This document shows, piece by piece, positions 18,238-27,756 of a DNA stretch of 64,000 nucleotides. A program made the position numbers and the translations under genes. Position 1 is the first letter of the stretch; each line of letters starts with the position of its first letter. The DNA is from Neiella marina. Lineage in GTDB: Bacteria; Pseudomonadota; Gammaproteobacteria; Enterobacterales; Neiellaceae. The stretch lies in NCBI RefSeq assembly GCF_002165625.1, contig NZ_NGNS01000003.1:224658-288657 (forward strand), written 5' to 3'. Under the pieces are notes generated by a model that saw only the letters and a list, made by a program, of their open reading frames with translations, was not told where the DNA came from and did no database searches.

Positions 18238-20508
18238 ATGGATACTCAACTCCTCGTCACCAAACGCAATGGTGAGCAAGAACCACTGGATCTGGAAAAA
18301 ATTCATCGCGTCATTACCTGGGCTGCAGAAGGACTCGACAAAGTGTCGGTATCTCAGGTTGAACTCAAATCTCAAATTCAGTTCTACGAGGGGATCAAAA
18401 CCGGCGACATTCATGAAACCATGATCAAAGCGGCCGCCGATCTGATTTCAACATCAGCGCCGGACTATCAATACCTTGCGGCACGTCTAGCCATTTTCCA
18501 TCTGCGCAAACAAGCCTACGGTCAGTATGAGCCACCAGCGCTTTTTGATCATGTTAAGGGCATGGTTGAAACCGGTCGCTACGACAGCCATTTGCTCGAA
18601 GATTACAGTGAAGATGAATTCCACGAGATGTCACTGTTCATCGATCATCAACGCGATTTGACCTTTAGCTACGCTGCCGTGAAGCAGCTCGAAGGCAAAT
18701 ACTTGGTGCAGGATCGCGTTAGCAAGCAGATCTATGAAAGCCCCCAGTTTCTTTACATTCTAGTGGCAGCTTGCCTATTCGCCCACTACCCCAAGACAAC
18801 GCGATTGGATTATGTGCGTCGCTTTTACGATGCGATTTCAACATTCCGTATTTCGCTGCCAACGCCAATCATGGCCGGCGTTCGCACCCCAACCCGTCAA
18901 TTCAGCTCATGTGTATTGATTGAGTGTGGCGACAGCCTTGATTCGATCAACGCCACCTCCAGCGCCATTGTCAAATATGTCTCGCAGCGCGCAGGTATCG
19001 GTATTAATGCTGGCCGTATTCGCGCCGTTGGTAGCCCTATTCGCGGCGGTGAAGCATTCCACACTGGCTGTGTTCCCTTCTTTAAGCATTTCCAAACAGC
19101 AGTGAAATGTTGTTCGCAAGGCGGTGTTCGTGGTGGTGCAGCAACCCTGTTCTACCCGATGTGGCACCTCGAAGTAGAAGACCTACTTGTGCTGAAGAAC
19201 AACCGTGGTGTTGAAGAAAACCGGGTTCGTCACCTTGATTATGGTGTGCAAATGAACCGCACTATGTATCAACGCTTGTTGCAAGGCGGCAACATCACCT
19301 TGTTTAGCCCGTCTGACGTACCCGGCTTGTACGACGCGTTCTTTGAAGATCAGGAAAAATTCGAGCAGCTGTATGTTAAATATGAAGCTGACGAGTCGAT
19401 CCGCAAGAAAACCATTAAGGCCGTCGAGTTGTTCACTCTGTTCGCTCAAGAGCGCGCCAACACCGGTCGTATCTATCTGCAAAACGTCGATCACTGCAAC
19501 ACTCATAGCCCGTTCAACCCAGAATATGCGCCGGTTCGTCAATCAAACTTGTGCTTGGAAATCGCGCTGCCAACCAAACCGCTGAAAAGCTTTGACGATG
19601 ACGAAGGCGAAATTGCGCTATGTACCCTCAGTGCATTCAATCTTGGAGCAATTCAATCACTCGATGAATTGGACGGTTTAGCGGATCTAGCGGTGCGGGC
19701 ACTTGATAGCTTATTGGACTACCAAGACTACCCGGTCAAAGCCGCATTTAACGCCACTATGGGTCGTCGTACCTTGGGTATTGGTGTGATCAACTACGCC
19801 TACTATCTTGCCAAAAATGGCGTCAAATACTCCGATGGCAGTGCCAATGGCCTGACCCACAAGACCTTTGAGGCAATCCAATATTACTTGCTCAAAGCGT
19901 CGAACCAATTGGCCAAAGAACAAGGTGCCTGTCCGAAGTTTAATGAGACGACTTACTCACAGGGCAAGCTGCCGATTGATACGTACAAGAAAGATTTGGA
20001 TGCCGTGTGTGATGAAGCGCTGCATTTGGATTGGGAAGGCTTACGTGCCAGCATCGTTGAGCACGGCCTGCGCAACTCGACGCTGAGTGCTCTGATGCCA
20101 TCAGAAACCAGCTCGCAGATTTCCAATGCAACCAATGGCATTGAGCCGCCGCGAGCACACGTTAGCGTCAAACAAAGTAAAGACGGCATCCTCAAGCAAG
20201 TTGTACCTGAGTTCGAAACACTCAAGGACAACTATGAGTTGCTGTGGCAAATGGGCGGCAACGATGGTTACCTGCAATTAGTGGGTATCATGCAGAAATT
20301 TATCGACCAAACGATTTCTGCCAACACCAATTACGACCCAGCGATGTTCCCAGATGGCAAAGTGCCAATGAAATTATTGCTCAAAGATCTTCTAACAACG
20401 TATAAGTTGGGGATCAAGACCTTGTACTATCACAACACCCGTGATGGTGCGGCCGATGCGCAAGAGCCTGAAGATGATGGCTGCGCCGGTGGTGCTTGTA
20501 AGATCTAA
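18238..20508 (+). CDS. nrdA: Ribonucleoside-diphosphate reductase class Ia, alpha subunit
   Basis: 756 aa from ATG 18238 (MDTQLLVTKRNGEQEPLDLEKIHRV), preceded by GAGAGG; a longer reading from 18184 would run through the NrdR box. Highly similar to E. coli NrdA: N-terminal ATP cone, RQFSSCVLIECGDSLDSINAT with the first redox Cys, RQSNLCLEIALPTKP with the thiyl-radical Cys, CTLSAFNLGAI with the second redox Cys, and C-terminal GCAGGACKI with the thioredoxin-accessible pair. Reduces ribonucleotide diphosphates aerobically together with NrdB. A partial terminator lies before nrdB. Confidence 0.98.
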   Translation: MDTQLLVTKRNGEQEPLDLEKIHRVITWAAEGLDKVSVSQVELKSQIQFYEGIKTGDIHETMIKAAADLISTSAPDYQYLAARLAIFHLRKQAYGQYEPPALFDHVKGMVETGRYDSHLLEDYSEDEFHEMSLFIDHQRDLTFSYAAVKQLEGKYLVQDRVSKQIYESPQFLYILVAACLFAHYPKTTRLDYVRRFYDAISTFRISLPTPIMAGVRTPTRQFSSCVLIECGDSLDSINATSSAIVKYVSQRAGIGINAGRIRAVGSPIRGGEAFHTGCVPFFKHFQTAVKCCSQGGVRGGAATLFYPMWHLEVEDLLVLKNNRGVEENRVRHLDYGVQMNRTMYQRLLQGGNITLFSPSDVPGLYDAFFEDQEKFEQLYVKYEADESIRKKTIKAVELFTLFAQERANTGRIYLQNVDHCNTHSPFNPEYAPVRQSNLCLEIALPTKPLKSFDDDEGEIALCTLSAFNLGAIQSLDELDGLADLAVRALDSLLDYQDYPVKAAFNATMGRRTLGIGVINYAYYLAKNGVKYSDGSANGLTHKTFEAIQYYLLKASNQLAKEQGACPKFNETTYSQGKLPIDTYKKDLDAVCDEALHLDWEGLRASIVEHGLRNSTLSALMPSETSSQISNATNGIEPPRAHVSVKQSKDGILKQVVPEFETLKDNYELLWQMGGNDGYLQLVGIMQKFIDQTISANTNYDPAMFPDGKVPMKLLLKDLLTTYKLGIKTLYYHNTRDGAADAQEPEDDGCAGGACKI

Positions 20509-20514
20509 TGTTAC

Positions 20515-20552
20515 GGCGGCTCTACAGCGATATGAGTCGCCATCGTTTTTTT
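20515..20552 (+). terminator. Terminator-like hairpin between nrdA and nrdB
   Basis: GGCGGCT (20515-20521) can pair with AGTCGCC (20535-20541), with one G·A mismatch, followed by ATCG and seven T. It lies 6 bases after the nrdA stop and 31 before nrdB, so it may attenuate nrdB or protect the nrdA 3' end. Confidence 0.6.
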
Positions 20553-20583
20553 ATTTGTTTTTGATTGTGAGAGTTTCCGTTTG

Positions 20584-21717
20584 ATGAAGTACACCACGTT
20601 TAGCCGTGAACAAAATGACGCGTTAAAAGAGCCAATGTTTTTTGGCAACCCGGTCAATGTGTCGCGTTATGATCAGCAAAAGTACCCCATCTTCGAGCAG
20701 CTCATTGAAAAGCAATTGAGCTTTTTCTGGCGCCCAGAAGAAGTGGATGTCAGTAAAGATCGCATTGACTATCAGGCGCTGCCCGCTCATGAGCAACACA
20801 TTTTTATCAGCAATCTGAAATACCAGACCTTGCTTGATTCCATTCAAGGTCGCTCACCAAATGTGGCGTTGTTGCCGCTGGTATCGATTCCTGAGCTGGA
20901 AACTTGGATTGAAACTTGGGCTTTCAGTGAGACTATTCACAGCCGCAGTTACACCCACATCATCCGTAACATCGTCAAAGATCCAGCGACCATCTTTGAT
21001 GACATTGTGTTGAACGACGAAATCCTCAAGCGCGCTGAAGATATCAGCCGTTACTATGACGATTTGATTGAGGCAACTCGCCAATATCAGGAATATGGCG
21101 AAGGTCAGCACACGTTGCCATCAGGCGACACCATTAACATCAGTTTGCGATCAGTAAAGCGCAAGCTCTACATGTGTTTGATGTCGGTGAACGTGTTGGA
21201 AGCCATTCGTTTCTATGTCAGCTTTGCTTGTAGCTTCGCCTTTGCAGAGCGCGAGTTAATGGAAGGTAATGCCAAAATCATTCGCTTGATTGCTCGCGAT
21301 GAAGCCCTACACCTGACGTCAACACAACACATGCTCAACATCATGGCATCTGGTGAAGACGATCCAGAAATGGCTGAGATTGCTATCGAATGTCATGCTG
21401 AGGCAACAGAGCTGTTCCGCTTTGCCGCTGAACAAGAAAAGGATTGGGCCCGTTACTTGTTCAAAGATGGCTCAATGATCGGCCTCAATGAGACCATTTT
21501 GTGTCAGTACGTTGAGTACATTACCAATGTGCGGATGCAAGCCGTTGGCTTACCAAAAGCCTTCGAAACGAGCGAGAATCCGATTCCTTGGATCAATACT
21601 TGGTTAGCCTCAGATTCAGTACAAGTAGCACCACAAGAAGTTGAAGTAAGTTCTTATCTGGTCGGTCAAATCGACAACTCGGTTGATGTTGACGACTTAT
21701 CTGAATTTAGCCTGTGA
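20584..21717 (+). CDS. nrdB: Ribonucleoside-diphosphate reductase class Ia, beta subunit
   Basis: 377 aa from ATG 20584 (a TTG immediately upstream is unlikely). Holds the diferric-tyrosyl radical. Iron ligands and radical site are seen in [33 protein letters not shown] (Glu, His), [30 protein letters not shown] (Glu, Glu, His) with the Tyr in the first region. The C-terminal [11 protein letters not shown] is the peptide that docks on NrdA. Its last four bases overlap the yfaE start (GTGA), implying translational coupling. Confidence 0.97.
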   Translation: MKYTTFSREQNDALKEPMFFGNPVNVSRYDQQKYPIFEQLIEKQLSFFWRPEEVDVSKDRIDYQALPAHEQHIFISNLKYQTLLDSIQGRSPNVALLPLVSIPELETWIETWAFSETIHSRSYTHIIRNIVKDPATIFDDIVLNDEILKRAEDISRYYDDLIEATRQYQEYGEGQHTLPSGDTINISLRSVKRKLYMCLMSVNVLEAIRFYVSFACSFAFAERELMEGNAKIIRLIARDEALHLTSTQHMLNIMASGEDDPEMAEIAIECHAEATELFRFAAEQEKDWARYLFKDGSMIGLNETILCQYVEYITNVRMQAVGLPKAFETSENPIPWINTWLASDSVQVAPQEVEVSSYLVGQIDNSVDVDDLSEFSL

Positions 21718-21995
21718 CAGATAAGGCAGATGGCAAACGGCCTTGGGTTTTTATTCAAGGCCAGCAAGCGTTTCAATTTGACTCACAGCAACATGATAGC
21801 TTGCTCGAAGCGATGGAAGCGCACAAAGTGCCTGTTCATTACGAATGCCGCAGCGGCTACTGCGGCGCTTGTCGTACCATGACACTAGACGGTCAGGTTG
21901 AATACCAGCACCAACCCATCGCCTTCATTCGTAAAGGCGAAATCCTGCCGTGCTGCTGCACGCCAACCACAGATATCACCTTAGTTCGCGATTAA
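21714..21995 (+). CDS. yfaE: 2Fe-2S ferredoxin YfaE (NrdB cofactor maintenance)
   Basis: 93 aa plant-type ferredoxin starting with GTG 21714, inside the nrdB stop. Cluster ligands [11 protein letters not shown] and a later Cys in GEILPCCC. In E. coli YfaE supplies electrons to rebuild the NrdB diferric-tyrosyl cofactor; gene order nrdA-nrdB-yfaE is conserved here. Confidence 0.95.
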   Translation: MTDKADGKRPWVFIQGQQAFQFDSQQHDSLLEAMEAHKVPVHYECRSGYCGACRTMTLDGQVEYQHQPIAFIRKGEILPCCCTPTTDITLVRD

Positions 21996-22035
21996 CACCA
22001 ACTCACCTCTACATGGGTGGTGTCGTTTTCGGCGA

Positions 22036-24102
22036 CTATATTTGCCACGCCAACGCAATATAGGCCGACCGAGATTGTCCCGGAAAATAGCGATCACCAC
22101 TAAACGACGTGTAATCAGCTCGTTCGGCATAGCGTTCGTCGAGTAGGTTAAACACATTCAAAGACAAGGTTAGATTATGCCATTGCCATGATGTGTAGAG
22201 ATTAACCAACTCATGACCATGGTAGCGATGAAGGTTTTCTGCATCGGTGAAGTAAGAGCCTTGATATTGGTATTCAAGCTCAATACGGCCTTGTTCGTTG
22301 AATTGATAGCCCAGTTGTGCATTGCCAAAGTGGCGCGGCGCCGAATCGACATCGTTATTGTATAAATCAATGCCATTGATGATGCGATGGTGACGATATC
22401 GATGGCGGGCCAAATTAGCCGCCAGCCGAAAATCCCAGTCGTCAGCCAATAGGTAGTGCAGCAATAATTCGGCTCCGTGGCTTAACGTTTTACCGTCTGC
22501 GACATTAAAAAAATCTGAATCACGATAAATCACATTGGACTTTTCGGCCACATAAGTCACCAGCTCTACGGCCAACCGCTGGCCTTGGTAGCTATAGCCG
22601 AGTTGAGCAGAAATTTGTTCTTCAGAATCCAACTCTGCAATGGCCTGCTCGCGTTGCAACCGATACAGTTCTGTCGCTTGCGGTGGTCGAAAAGCGTGCG
22701 AGATATTGGCAAATAGCTCCACTTGCCCATTCAATTGGTAAACGGCGCTGAACTTTGGCGATAAATTAGTGAAGCGATTGCGATCATCACTCGGTCGGCT
22801 GTAGCGACAGCCGCCAAAGCCACATTCGCTGCCGTCTTCCTTCACTCGACCATCAAGCATGCGGTTGTCATAGTCATACACCATTCGCTCAAGCCTAGCG
22901 CCCAGCGCCAGTGTCAAATAGTCAGATGCTTGCCATGACCAATTGGTGAAGCCAGCGATTTGAATCGCGTCGACTCGATAATCGTATTGTTTCCCTGCCG
23001 GTATGGTTTGCTGGAGGAACTCAGAACCTTGAGTGGGCTCGGCTTGAGTCTGCTTGAGCGTGCCACGGGTCAGCTCGACATCTACCCCTGCGCTCCATTC
23101 CACTGCGCTGCTCAGTTGCGCTAGGTAGGCGCTTTGCATGCCGACACTATAGTGACGATTTTTCTCAATTGGGGTGCCAGGCAAAAAGTGCTGTAATAAC
23201 CGCATATCGGCAAATCGTAAATAAGGTGTCAGAGTCCAAACTGAATTGTGCCGATCGACCGTAGAAAATTGACTGGCAAAGCGGATTGACTGGGCGTCTC
23301 TAAACGCATCAGGGGTGGGGTTAGATTTGCTTGTACGTTTCGATTTGAAAGCATCATAGCCAGTGATATAGCCGGCAGTATCTTGATCCAAGTTGCTAGC
23401 ACTTAGGGTCGAAACATTGTCCCAATCACCAAAATCACTGTGATACTTGAGGTTGATTTTCTGTTGATCATAGCCAGAACTTTGGCGATAACCGCCGTCA
23501 GACGTGACCACCGCATCGAGCCGCAACGGGTATTCACCACCACCGTCAGCCGCATATACTGCGCGTTTAAAGTCATAAGCGCCATATTCTAAACGAACGG
23601 ACTGTTCGGGCTCGGCTGCAATGGCCGGCGTGATCACGTTAATAACGCCATTGATGGCATTGGCGCCATACAACACCGAGTCAGCGCCGCGCATCACATC
23701 AATGCGCTCGGCAAATTCTGTTGGAGCTTCAAACAGTTCATTGATATTACAGAAGCCAGCGGCTCGCAGCGGTATGCCATCGACTGCAGATAAAATACTG
23801 CCACAGGCCCCTGCACCGGTTAGCACTGGAGAGCGGACCGCTGGTAAATACTCCTGACCATTGCCACGAGCCAAGTTGACACCAGGCAGCCGGTTGAGTG
23901 ATTGTTGAATGTGTTGGTGTTTGACGAGAGATAACACCTCGTTACCTAGCTCGAGCTTGCGAACGCCACTTTGATTTTGTAGCACCACATCGCGATGGCC
24001 ATGGACGGTGATCACTTCGACTTTATCTGTTGATTCCGCCGCCTGAGCAACTGCCGCCATCATGACCACTAATGACAAAACCACTGGTTTAATTACACCC
24101 AT
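22036..24102 (-). CDS. TonB-dependent outer-membrane receptor
   Basis: 688 aa from ATG 24102, chosen because TTAGGAG precedes it by 5-6 bases; an ATG at 24123 lacks this. Signal peptide ends VAQAAES; a TonB-box-like KVEVITVHG follows. The plug has VLSLVKHQHIQQSLNRLPGVNLARGNGQEYLPAVRSPVLTGAGACGSILSAVDGIPLRAAGFCNINELFEAP and ends DSVLYGANAINGVINVITP, with two Cys that could form a disulfide. The remainder is a beta-barrel with a DGSECGFGGCRY loop. The plug is like those of siderophore/cobalamin-type receptors, but the ligand is not identifiable. No Fur box or riboswitch was seen upstream, and no transporter partner is nearby. Confidence 0.88.
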   Translation of the reverse strand: MGVIKPVVLSLVVMMAAVAQAAESTDKVEVITVHGHRDVVLQNQSGVRKLELGNEVLSLVKHQHIQQSLNRLPGVNLARGNGQEYLPAVRSPVLTGAGACGSILSAVDGIPLRAAGFCNINELFEAPTEFAERIDVMRGADSVLYGANAINGVINVITPAIAAEPEQSVRLEYGAYDFKRAVYAADGGGEYPLRLDAVVTSDGGYRQSSGYDQQKINLKYHSDFGDWDNVSTLSASNLDQDTAGYITGYDAFKSKRTSKSNPTPDAFRDAQSIRFASQFSTVDRHNSVWTLTPYLRFADMRLLQHFLPGTPIEKNRHYSVGMQSAYLAQLSSAVEWSAGVDVELTRGTLKQTQAEPTQGSEFLQQTIPAGKQYDYRVDAIQIAGFTNWSWQASDYLTLALGARLERMVYDYDNRMLDGRVKEDGSECGFGGCRYSRPSDDRNRFTNLSPKFSAVYQLNGQVELFANISHAFRPPQATELYRLQREQAIAELDSEEQISAQLGYSYQGQRLAVELVTYVAEKSNVIYRDSDFFNVADGKTLSHGAELLLHYLLADDWDFRLAANLARHRYRHHRIINGIDLYNNDVDSAPRHFGNAQLGYQFNEQGRIELEYQYQGSYFTDAENLHRYHGHELVNLYTSWQWHNLTLSLNVFNLLDERYAERADYTSFSGDRYFPGQSRSAYIALAWQI

Positions 24103-24223
24103 TGTTACTCCTAATGGACCCAATTATCACTGTCCCTTTGACTGCTTTCAGGCCTTATACGGCGGTAAAATCAATTAGATTCAATGGGTTTAACAACTGA
24201 ATGACTCGATGGAACTGTGCGAG

Positions 24224-24766
24224 CTAAAAGACACGACACTGGTAATAGACCACTTCAACATCGCCCAGTGGATCTTTGTGCAGGCCAGTTTTCAAATAGC
24301 TCATCCCGAGCTTTTTCATGATGCCAATGGACGCGTTGTTTTGTTCCAAAGCAATCGCAGTGAGCCATTTGGCTTCTCCCAAGCCAATCACAGCATTGGC
24401 AATCGCTTGCGCGGCCTCAGTGCCATAGCCCTGCCCCCACGTTTTGCGATGAAAGCGCCAGCCAAGTTCCAAATTGTTGTGTTGCGGCGAGTCGGTAAAG
24501 AAGTCCATCGGCCGGACCAATACCCAACCAAGAAATTCACCATCACACTTCAAGCTGACTTTCCACAAACCCCAGCCTTTTTGCGGATTGCTGTAGGATT
24601 CCATTCGCGGCACATAGACTTTGGCGATCTCCTCTCGAGTGGTACATTTACCACCATTGATGTAACGCATGACCAAAGGATCTTGATCGAGCTGAAACAG
24701 TAATTCAGCATCGTTCGCCGTCATCATTTCAAACCGTAATCGCGCGCTATCAGGTACCAACAGCAT
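24224..24766 (-). CDS. GNAT N-acetyltransferase, RimJ/RimL-like
   Basis: 180 aa. TARLRFEMMTANDAELLFQLDQDPLVMRYINGG is the typical opening; LELGWRFHRKTWGQGYGTEAAQAIANAVIG carries the acetyl-CoA-binding Q-x-x-G-x-G/A turn, and NNASIGIMKKLGM is the usual fourth motif. This is the acetyltransf_3 subgroup that acetylates protein N-termini or small amines. Substrate unknown. Divergent from the MerR gene. Confidence 0.85.
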   Translation of the reverse strand: MLLVPDSARLRFEMMTANDAELLFQLDQDPLVMRYINGGKCTTREEIAKVYVPRMESYSNPQKGWGLWKVSLKCDGEFLGWVLVRPMDFFTDSPQHNNLELGWRFHRKTWGQGYGTEAAQAIANAVIGLGEAKWLTAIALEQNNASIGIMKKLGMSYLKTGLHKDPLGDVEVVYYQCRVF

Positions 24767-24875
24767 GGTATTTACCTTGTTCTGTCAGGGTTAAAGACGC
24801 CGGATTATAACAACGGATCAATCGTTGGTACTATGCTCGGTAAAACAATCTCTCAACCGTGAGCAACGAGCCCAT

Positions 24876-25274
24876 ATGCCAGCAAAAGACCCTTCGTTAA
24901 CGATTCAACAAGCTGCCGATCAGCTCGCCGTCACACCAGACACGCTAAGATTTTATGAAAAACAAGGGTTGTTGCTTCGAAGTTGTCGAACTGCCAGTGG
25001 CCATCGCCGCTATCAATCAAACGACATGGAGTGGTTGCGCTTTATCTTGTGTTTGAAATCGACCGGCATGAGCCTCGACATCATCCGCCAATACCGAGAC
25101 TTGTTACTGCAAGGGGAGCATACGACAGAGCAGCGGCAACACATCCTAGTGCAACACCAACAAGACATCAGGCAACAACTGACAACATTGCGGACCAACC
25201 TCAAACGCATTGATCAGAAAATTGCTTACTACGATGCCTTAAGTCGCGGAGAATCCATCGACTGTGGCAGCTAA
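24876..25274 (+). CDS. MerR-family regulator, NmlR/AdhR-like
   Basis: 132 aa from ATG 24876. Winged-helix start LTIQQAADQLAVTPDTLRFYEKQGLL...SGHRRY, then the dimerisation coiled coil. A Cys in FILCLKSTGMSLDIIRQY sits where NmlR/AdhR/HypR-type MerR proteins carry the conserved cysteine that senses aldehydes or thiol stress. No metal-binding Cys loop typical of CueR/ZntR is present, though DCGS ends the protein. It converges with the aldo/keto reductase gene, whose promoter has the MerR signature (see 26303-26333), so that gene is the likely target. Confidence 0.85.
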   Translation: MPAKDPSLTIQQAADQLAVTPDTLRFYEKQGLLLRSCRTASGHRRYQSNDMEWLRFILCLKSTGMSLDIIRQYRDLLLQGEHTTEQRQHILVQHQQDIRQQLTTLRTNLKRIDQKIAYYDALSRGESIDCGS

Positions 25275-25302
25275 GCCACCACAGCCATTGCTGCTGAATC
25301 GA

Positions 25303-26238
25303 TTAACCCGCAATCAGAGCGATATCTTCTTCATCAAGCAGCAAGCTGGCACCTCCGACGACTCCATCTGCTTGTTGTGGTGAACGCATGCCCACAATAG
25401 CGCCGGTCACAGCAGGGTTAGTCAAAGTCCAGGCGATGGCCACTTCAGCAACGCTAACCCCGTGCTTATCGGCAATCACTTTCAGTTTTTCGACCAGCGC
25501 CAAATTGTCCGTCAACTTGGGCTCTTGGTAATCATCAGCATTGCGACGCCAATCATCAGCGGGCAAGTTGGCGATGCGCTCTCGAGTCATGGCACCAGTT
25601 AACATACCTGAACCCATCGGCGAATAGACAATGACGCCAGTTTGGTTTTGCGCACACCAAGGCAACACCTCTTGTTCATATTGACGGTTAATCAAACTGT
25701 AAGGCGGTTGCAGACTATCGACATGACCAATGGCTTCAAGCCGGCTCATCTGATCGATCGTGTGATTAGAAACACCGACATAACGAATCTTCCCTTCTTG
25801 TTTCAGTAGCTGCATGGTGTGCCAAGCTTCTTCAATCTGCTCGGCTGGATCAGGCCAGTGAATTTGGTACAGATCGATCGTGTCGACGGCTAATCGTTTG
25901 AGACTGGCCTCAACTTCAGCGCGAACGCTGGCCGCCGACAAATCAGGCCAAGTCTCACCTTTATCATTCCATTGGAAACAACACTTGGTGAAGATCAATG
26001 GCTTCTCTGACATACCTTTTATCGCTTGTCCAACAACGGTTTCAGAATGACCAAGACCATAAACCGGAGCAGTATCAATCCAATTGATGCCCTGCGCAAT
26101 CGCATGTTGAATGGTAGCAATGGAATCACTGTCTTGTTGTGCTCCCCAGCCCCATTGCCATTGACCGCCAATCGCCCATGCGCCAAGGCCAATACGGCTG
26201 ATGTCGAGATCGGTTTTACCCAATTGCATTGTTTTCAT
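25303..26238 (-). CDS. Aldo/keto reductase
   Basis: 311 aa from ATG 26238, with GGTGGAGAG just upstream; an earlier in-frame ATG at 26265 would overlap that site. NAD(P)H-dependent reductase of aldehydes/ketones. Catalytic tetrad visible: Asp and Tyr in NWIDTAPVYGLGHSE, Lys in LIFTKCCF, His in LYQIHWPDP. Nucleotide-binding tail GAIVGMRSPQQ. The inferred MerR control points to detoxification of reactive carbonyls. Confidence 0.92.
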   Translation of the reverse strand: MKTMQLGKTDLDISRIGLGAWAIGGQWQWGWGAQQDSDSIATIQHAIAQGINWIDTAPVYGLGHSETVVGQAIKGMSEKPLIFTKCCFQWNDKGETWPDLSAASVRAEVEASLKRLAVDTIDLYQIHWPDPAEQIEEAWHTMQLLKQEGKIRYVGVSNHTIDQMSRLEAIGHVDSLQPPYSLINRQYEQEVLPWCAQNQTGVIVYSPMGSGMLTGAMTRERIANLPADDWRRNADDYQEPKLTDNLALVEKLKVIADKHGVSVAEVAIAWTLTNPAVTGAIVGMRSPQQADGVVGGASLLLDEEDIALIAG

Positions 26239-26302
26239 CTTGCTCTCCACCTGTCGGTTAGACAATCCGAGTAATTATCAAATAAAACGATTGATGGCGC
26301 GG

Positions 26303-26333
26303 AGTATAAAAGTTGGAGTTAACTCCAGATCAA
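26303..26333 (-). promoter_or_regulatory. MerR-type promoter of the aldo/keto reductase gene
   Basis: On the minus strand: -35 TTGATC (26333-26328), exactly 19 bp, then -10 TATACT (26308-26303). The over-long spacer contains a perfect 14-bp dyad TGGAGTTAACTCCA (26314-26327). A 19-bp spacer holding an inverted repeat is the hallmark of MerR-activated promoters. Predicted transcript start near 26296, 58 bases before the ATG. Confidence 0.85.
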
Positions 26334-26482
26334 GCATTGATTTGAGAATTTCGAGCTATGGTTTCAGTTGCACCTAAATTCAGGCTAAAAAACGTTTCCT
26401 GACACGCTTTCTCAGTGATATGGTGAGCAGTCCTATGGCCAATCCAATATAGTTTTCATTTGATAACAAGGACATTGAACAC

Positions 26483-27697
26483 ATGAGTTCCTATCAGCAT
26501 TCCAGCAAGCTCGACCACGTTTGTTACGAAATCCGTGGACAAGCCTTGCAAGAAGCCAAGCGTCTTGAAGACGACGGTCACCGGATCACCAAACTGAATA
26601 TTGGTAATCCCGCCCCGTTTGGCTTTGATGCGCCGGAAGAGCTGATTATTGACGTTATCCATAACCTACCCCAGGCCCAAGGCTACGCCGACTCCAAAGG
26701 TTTGTTTTCAGCCCGCAAAGCAGTGATGCAGTATTGTCAGCAAAAACGCATCATGGGCGTCGAAATCGATGACATCTACATGGGCAACGGTGTTAGCGAA
26801 TTGATCGTCATGGCCATGCAAGGACTGTTAAATGATGGCGATGAAATGCTCATTCCGGCGCCCGATTACCCACTTTGGACTGCAGCAACAACGCTGGCCG
26901 GAGGCAAGGCTGTGCACTACCACTGTGATGAAAGTGAGCAGTGGTACCCGGATTTAGATGATATTCGTGCCAAGATTACCCCTCGCACTCGAGGTTTGTT
27001 GGTCATTAACCCAAACAATCCGACTGGCGCTGTATACCCTCGCCACATATTAGAGGGCTTAGTTGAAATCGCCCGAGAGCACAATTTGATCCTCTTCGCT
27101 GATGAAATATACGACAAGGTGATTTATGACGATGCCGAGCACATCGCCCTCGCCTCGCTTGCTGATGATGTGCTCTTTGTCAGCTTCAATGGCTTATCAA
27201 AGTCGTATCGAGTTGCTGGTTTTCGTGTTGGATGGATGGTGATCAGCGGCGCCAAACGCCGTGCTAATAGCTATATCGACGCCTTGAACATTCTGGCGTC
27301 AATGCGCTTATGTGCCAACGTGCCGTGTCAAAATGCCGTACAAGCTGCCCTTGGCGGTTATCAGAGTATCAATGATCTGGTGTTGCCTACAGGCCGTTTG
27401 CACCGGCAAATGGATGTCGCCTGGAAGGCTTTGAATAAAATCCCCGGGGTTAGTTGTGTTCGCCCCAGAGGCGCCATGTATGTGTTTCCAAAACTCGATC
27501 CAGAAGTTTACCCAATTCACAGTGATGAACGATTCGTGCTGGATTTGTTGCTACAAGAAAAAATTCTGGTCGTGCAAGGCTCGGGATTTAATTTGCCAAC
27601 CACGGATCACTTCCGCATCGTGACGCTGCCAAGAGCAGAAGAATTGGAGGGCGCGATACAGAAAATCGGCCGCTTCTTAGAAAACTATCGCCAGTAG
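26483..27697 (+). CDS. alaA: Glutamate-pyruvate aminotransferase AlaA
   Basis: 404 aa, one less than E. coli AlaA, and collinear with it: SSKLDHVCYEIRGQALQEAKRLE, LNIGNPAPFGFDAPEELIIDVI, MGNGVSELIVMAMQGLLNDGDEMLIPAPDYPLW, INPNNPTGAVYP, FADEIYDKVIYDDAEH and the PLP Lys in SFNGLSKSYRVAGFRVGWM. Makes alanine from pyruvate and glutamate. Start ATG 26483 with a poor ribosome site (AAGGAC). It converges with the HD-GYP gene. Confidence 0.95.
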   Translation: MSSYQHSSKLDHVCYEIRGQALQEAKRLEDDGHRITKLNIGNPAPFGFDAPEELIIDVIHNLPQAQGYADSKGLFSARKAVMQYCQQKRIMGVEIDDIYMGNGVSELIVMAMQGLLNDGDEMLIPAPDYPLWTAATTLAGGKAVHYHCDESEQWYPDLDDIRAKITPRTRGLLVINPNNPTGAVYPRHILEGLVEIAREHNLILFADEIYDKVIYDDAEHIALASLADDVLFVSFNGLSKSYRVAGFRVGWMVISGAKRRANSYIDALNILASMRLCANVPCQNAVQAALGGYQSINDLVLPTGRLHRQMDVAWKALNKIPGVSCVRPRGAMYVFPKLDPEVYPIHSDERFVLDLLLQEKILVVQGSGFNLPTTDHFRIVTLPRAEELEGAIQKIGRFLENYRQ

Positions 27698-27706
27698 CTA
27701 TATTGA

Positions 27707-27726
27707 CGGGAGCGCAATCGCTCCCG
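27707..27726. other. Perfect hairpin between convergent alaA and HD-GYP genes
   Basis: Stem CGGGAGCG / CGCTCCCG with CAAT loop. No T run on either side, so factor-independent termination is not assured. Confidence 0.6.
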
Positions 27727-27756
27727 CCGCCAAGCTTCACAGCGCCAAATGCCTCA

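Noticed and set aside
22004..22030. Terminator after yfaE
   Set aside because: Possible pairing of CACC with GGTG arms is short and interrupted, with only a four-T run.
24209..24703. Plus-strand ORF of 164 codons
   Set aside because: It lies antisense to the GNAT gene, whose conserved motifs are clear; it is a shadow frame.
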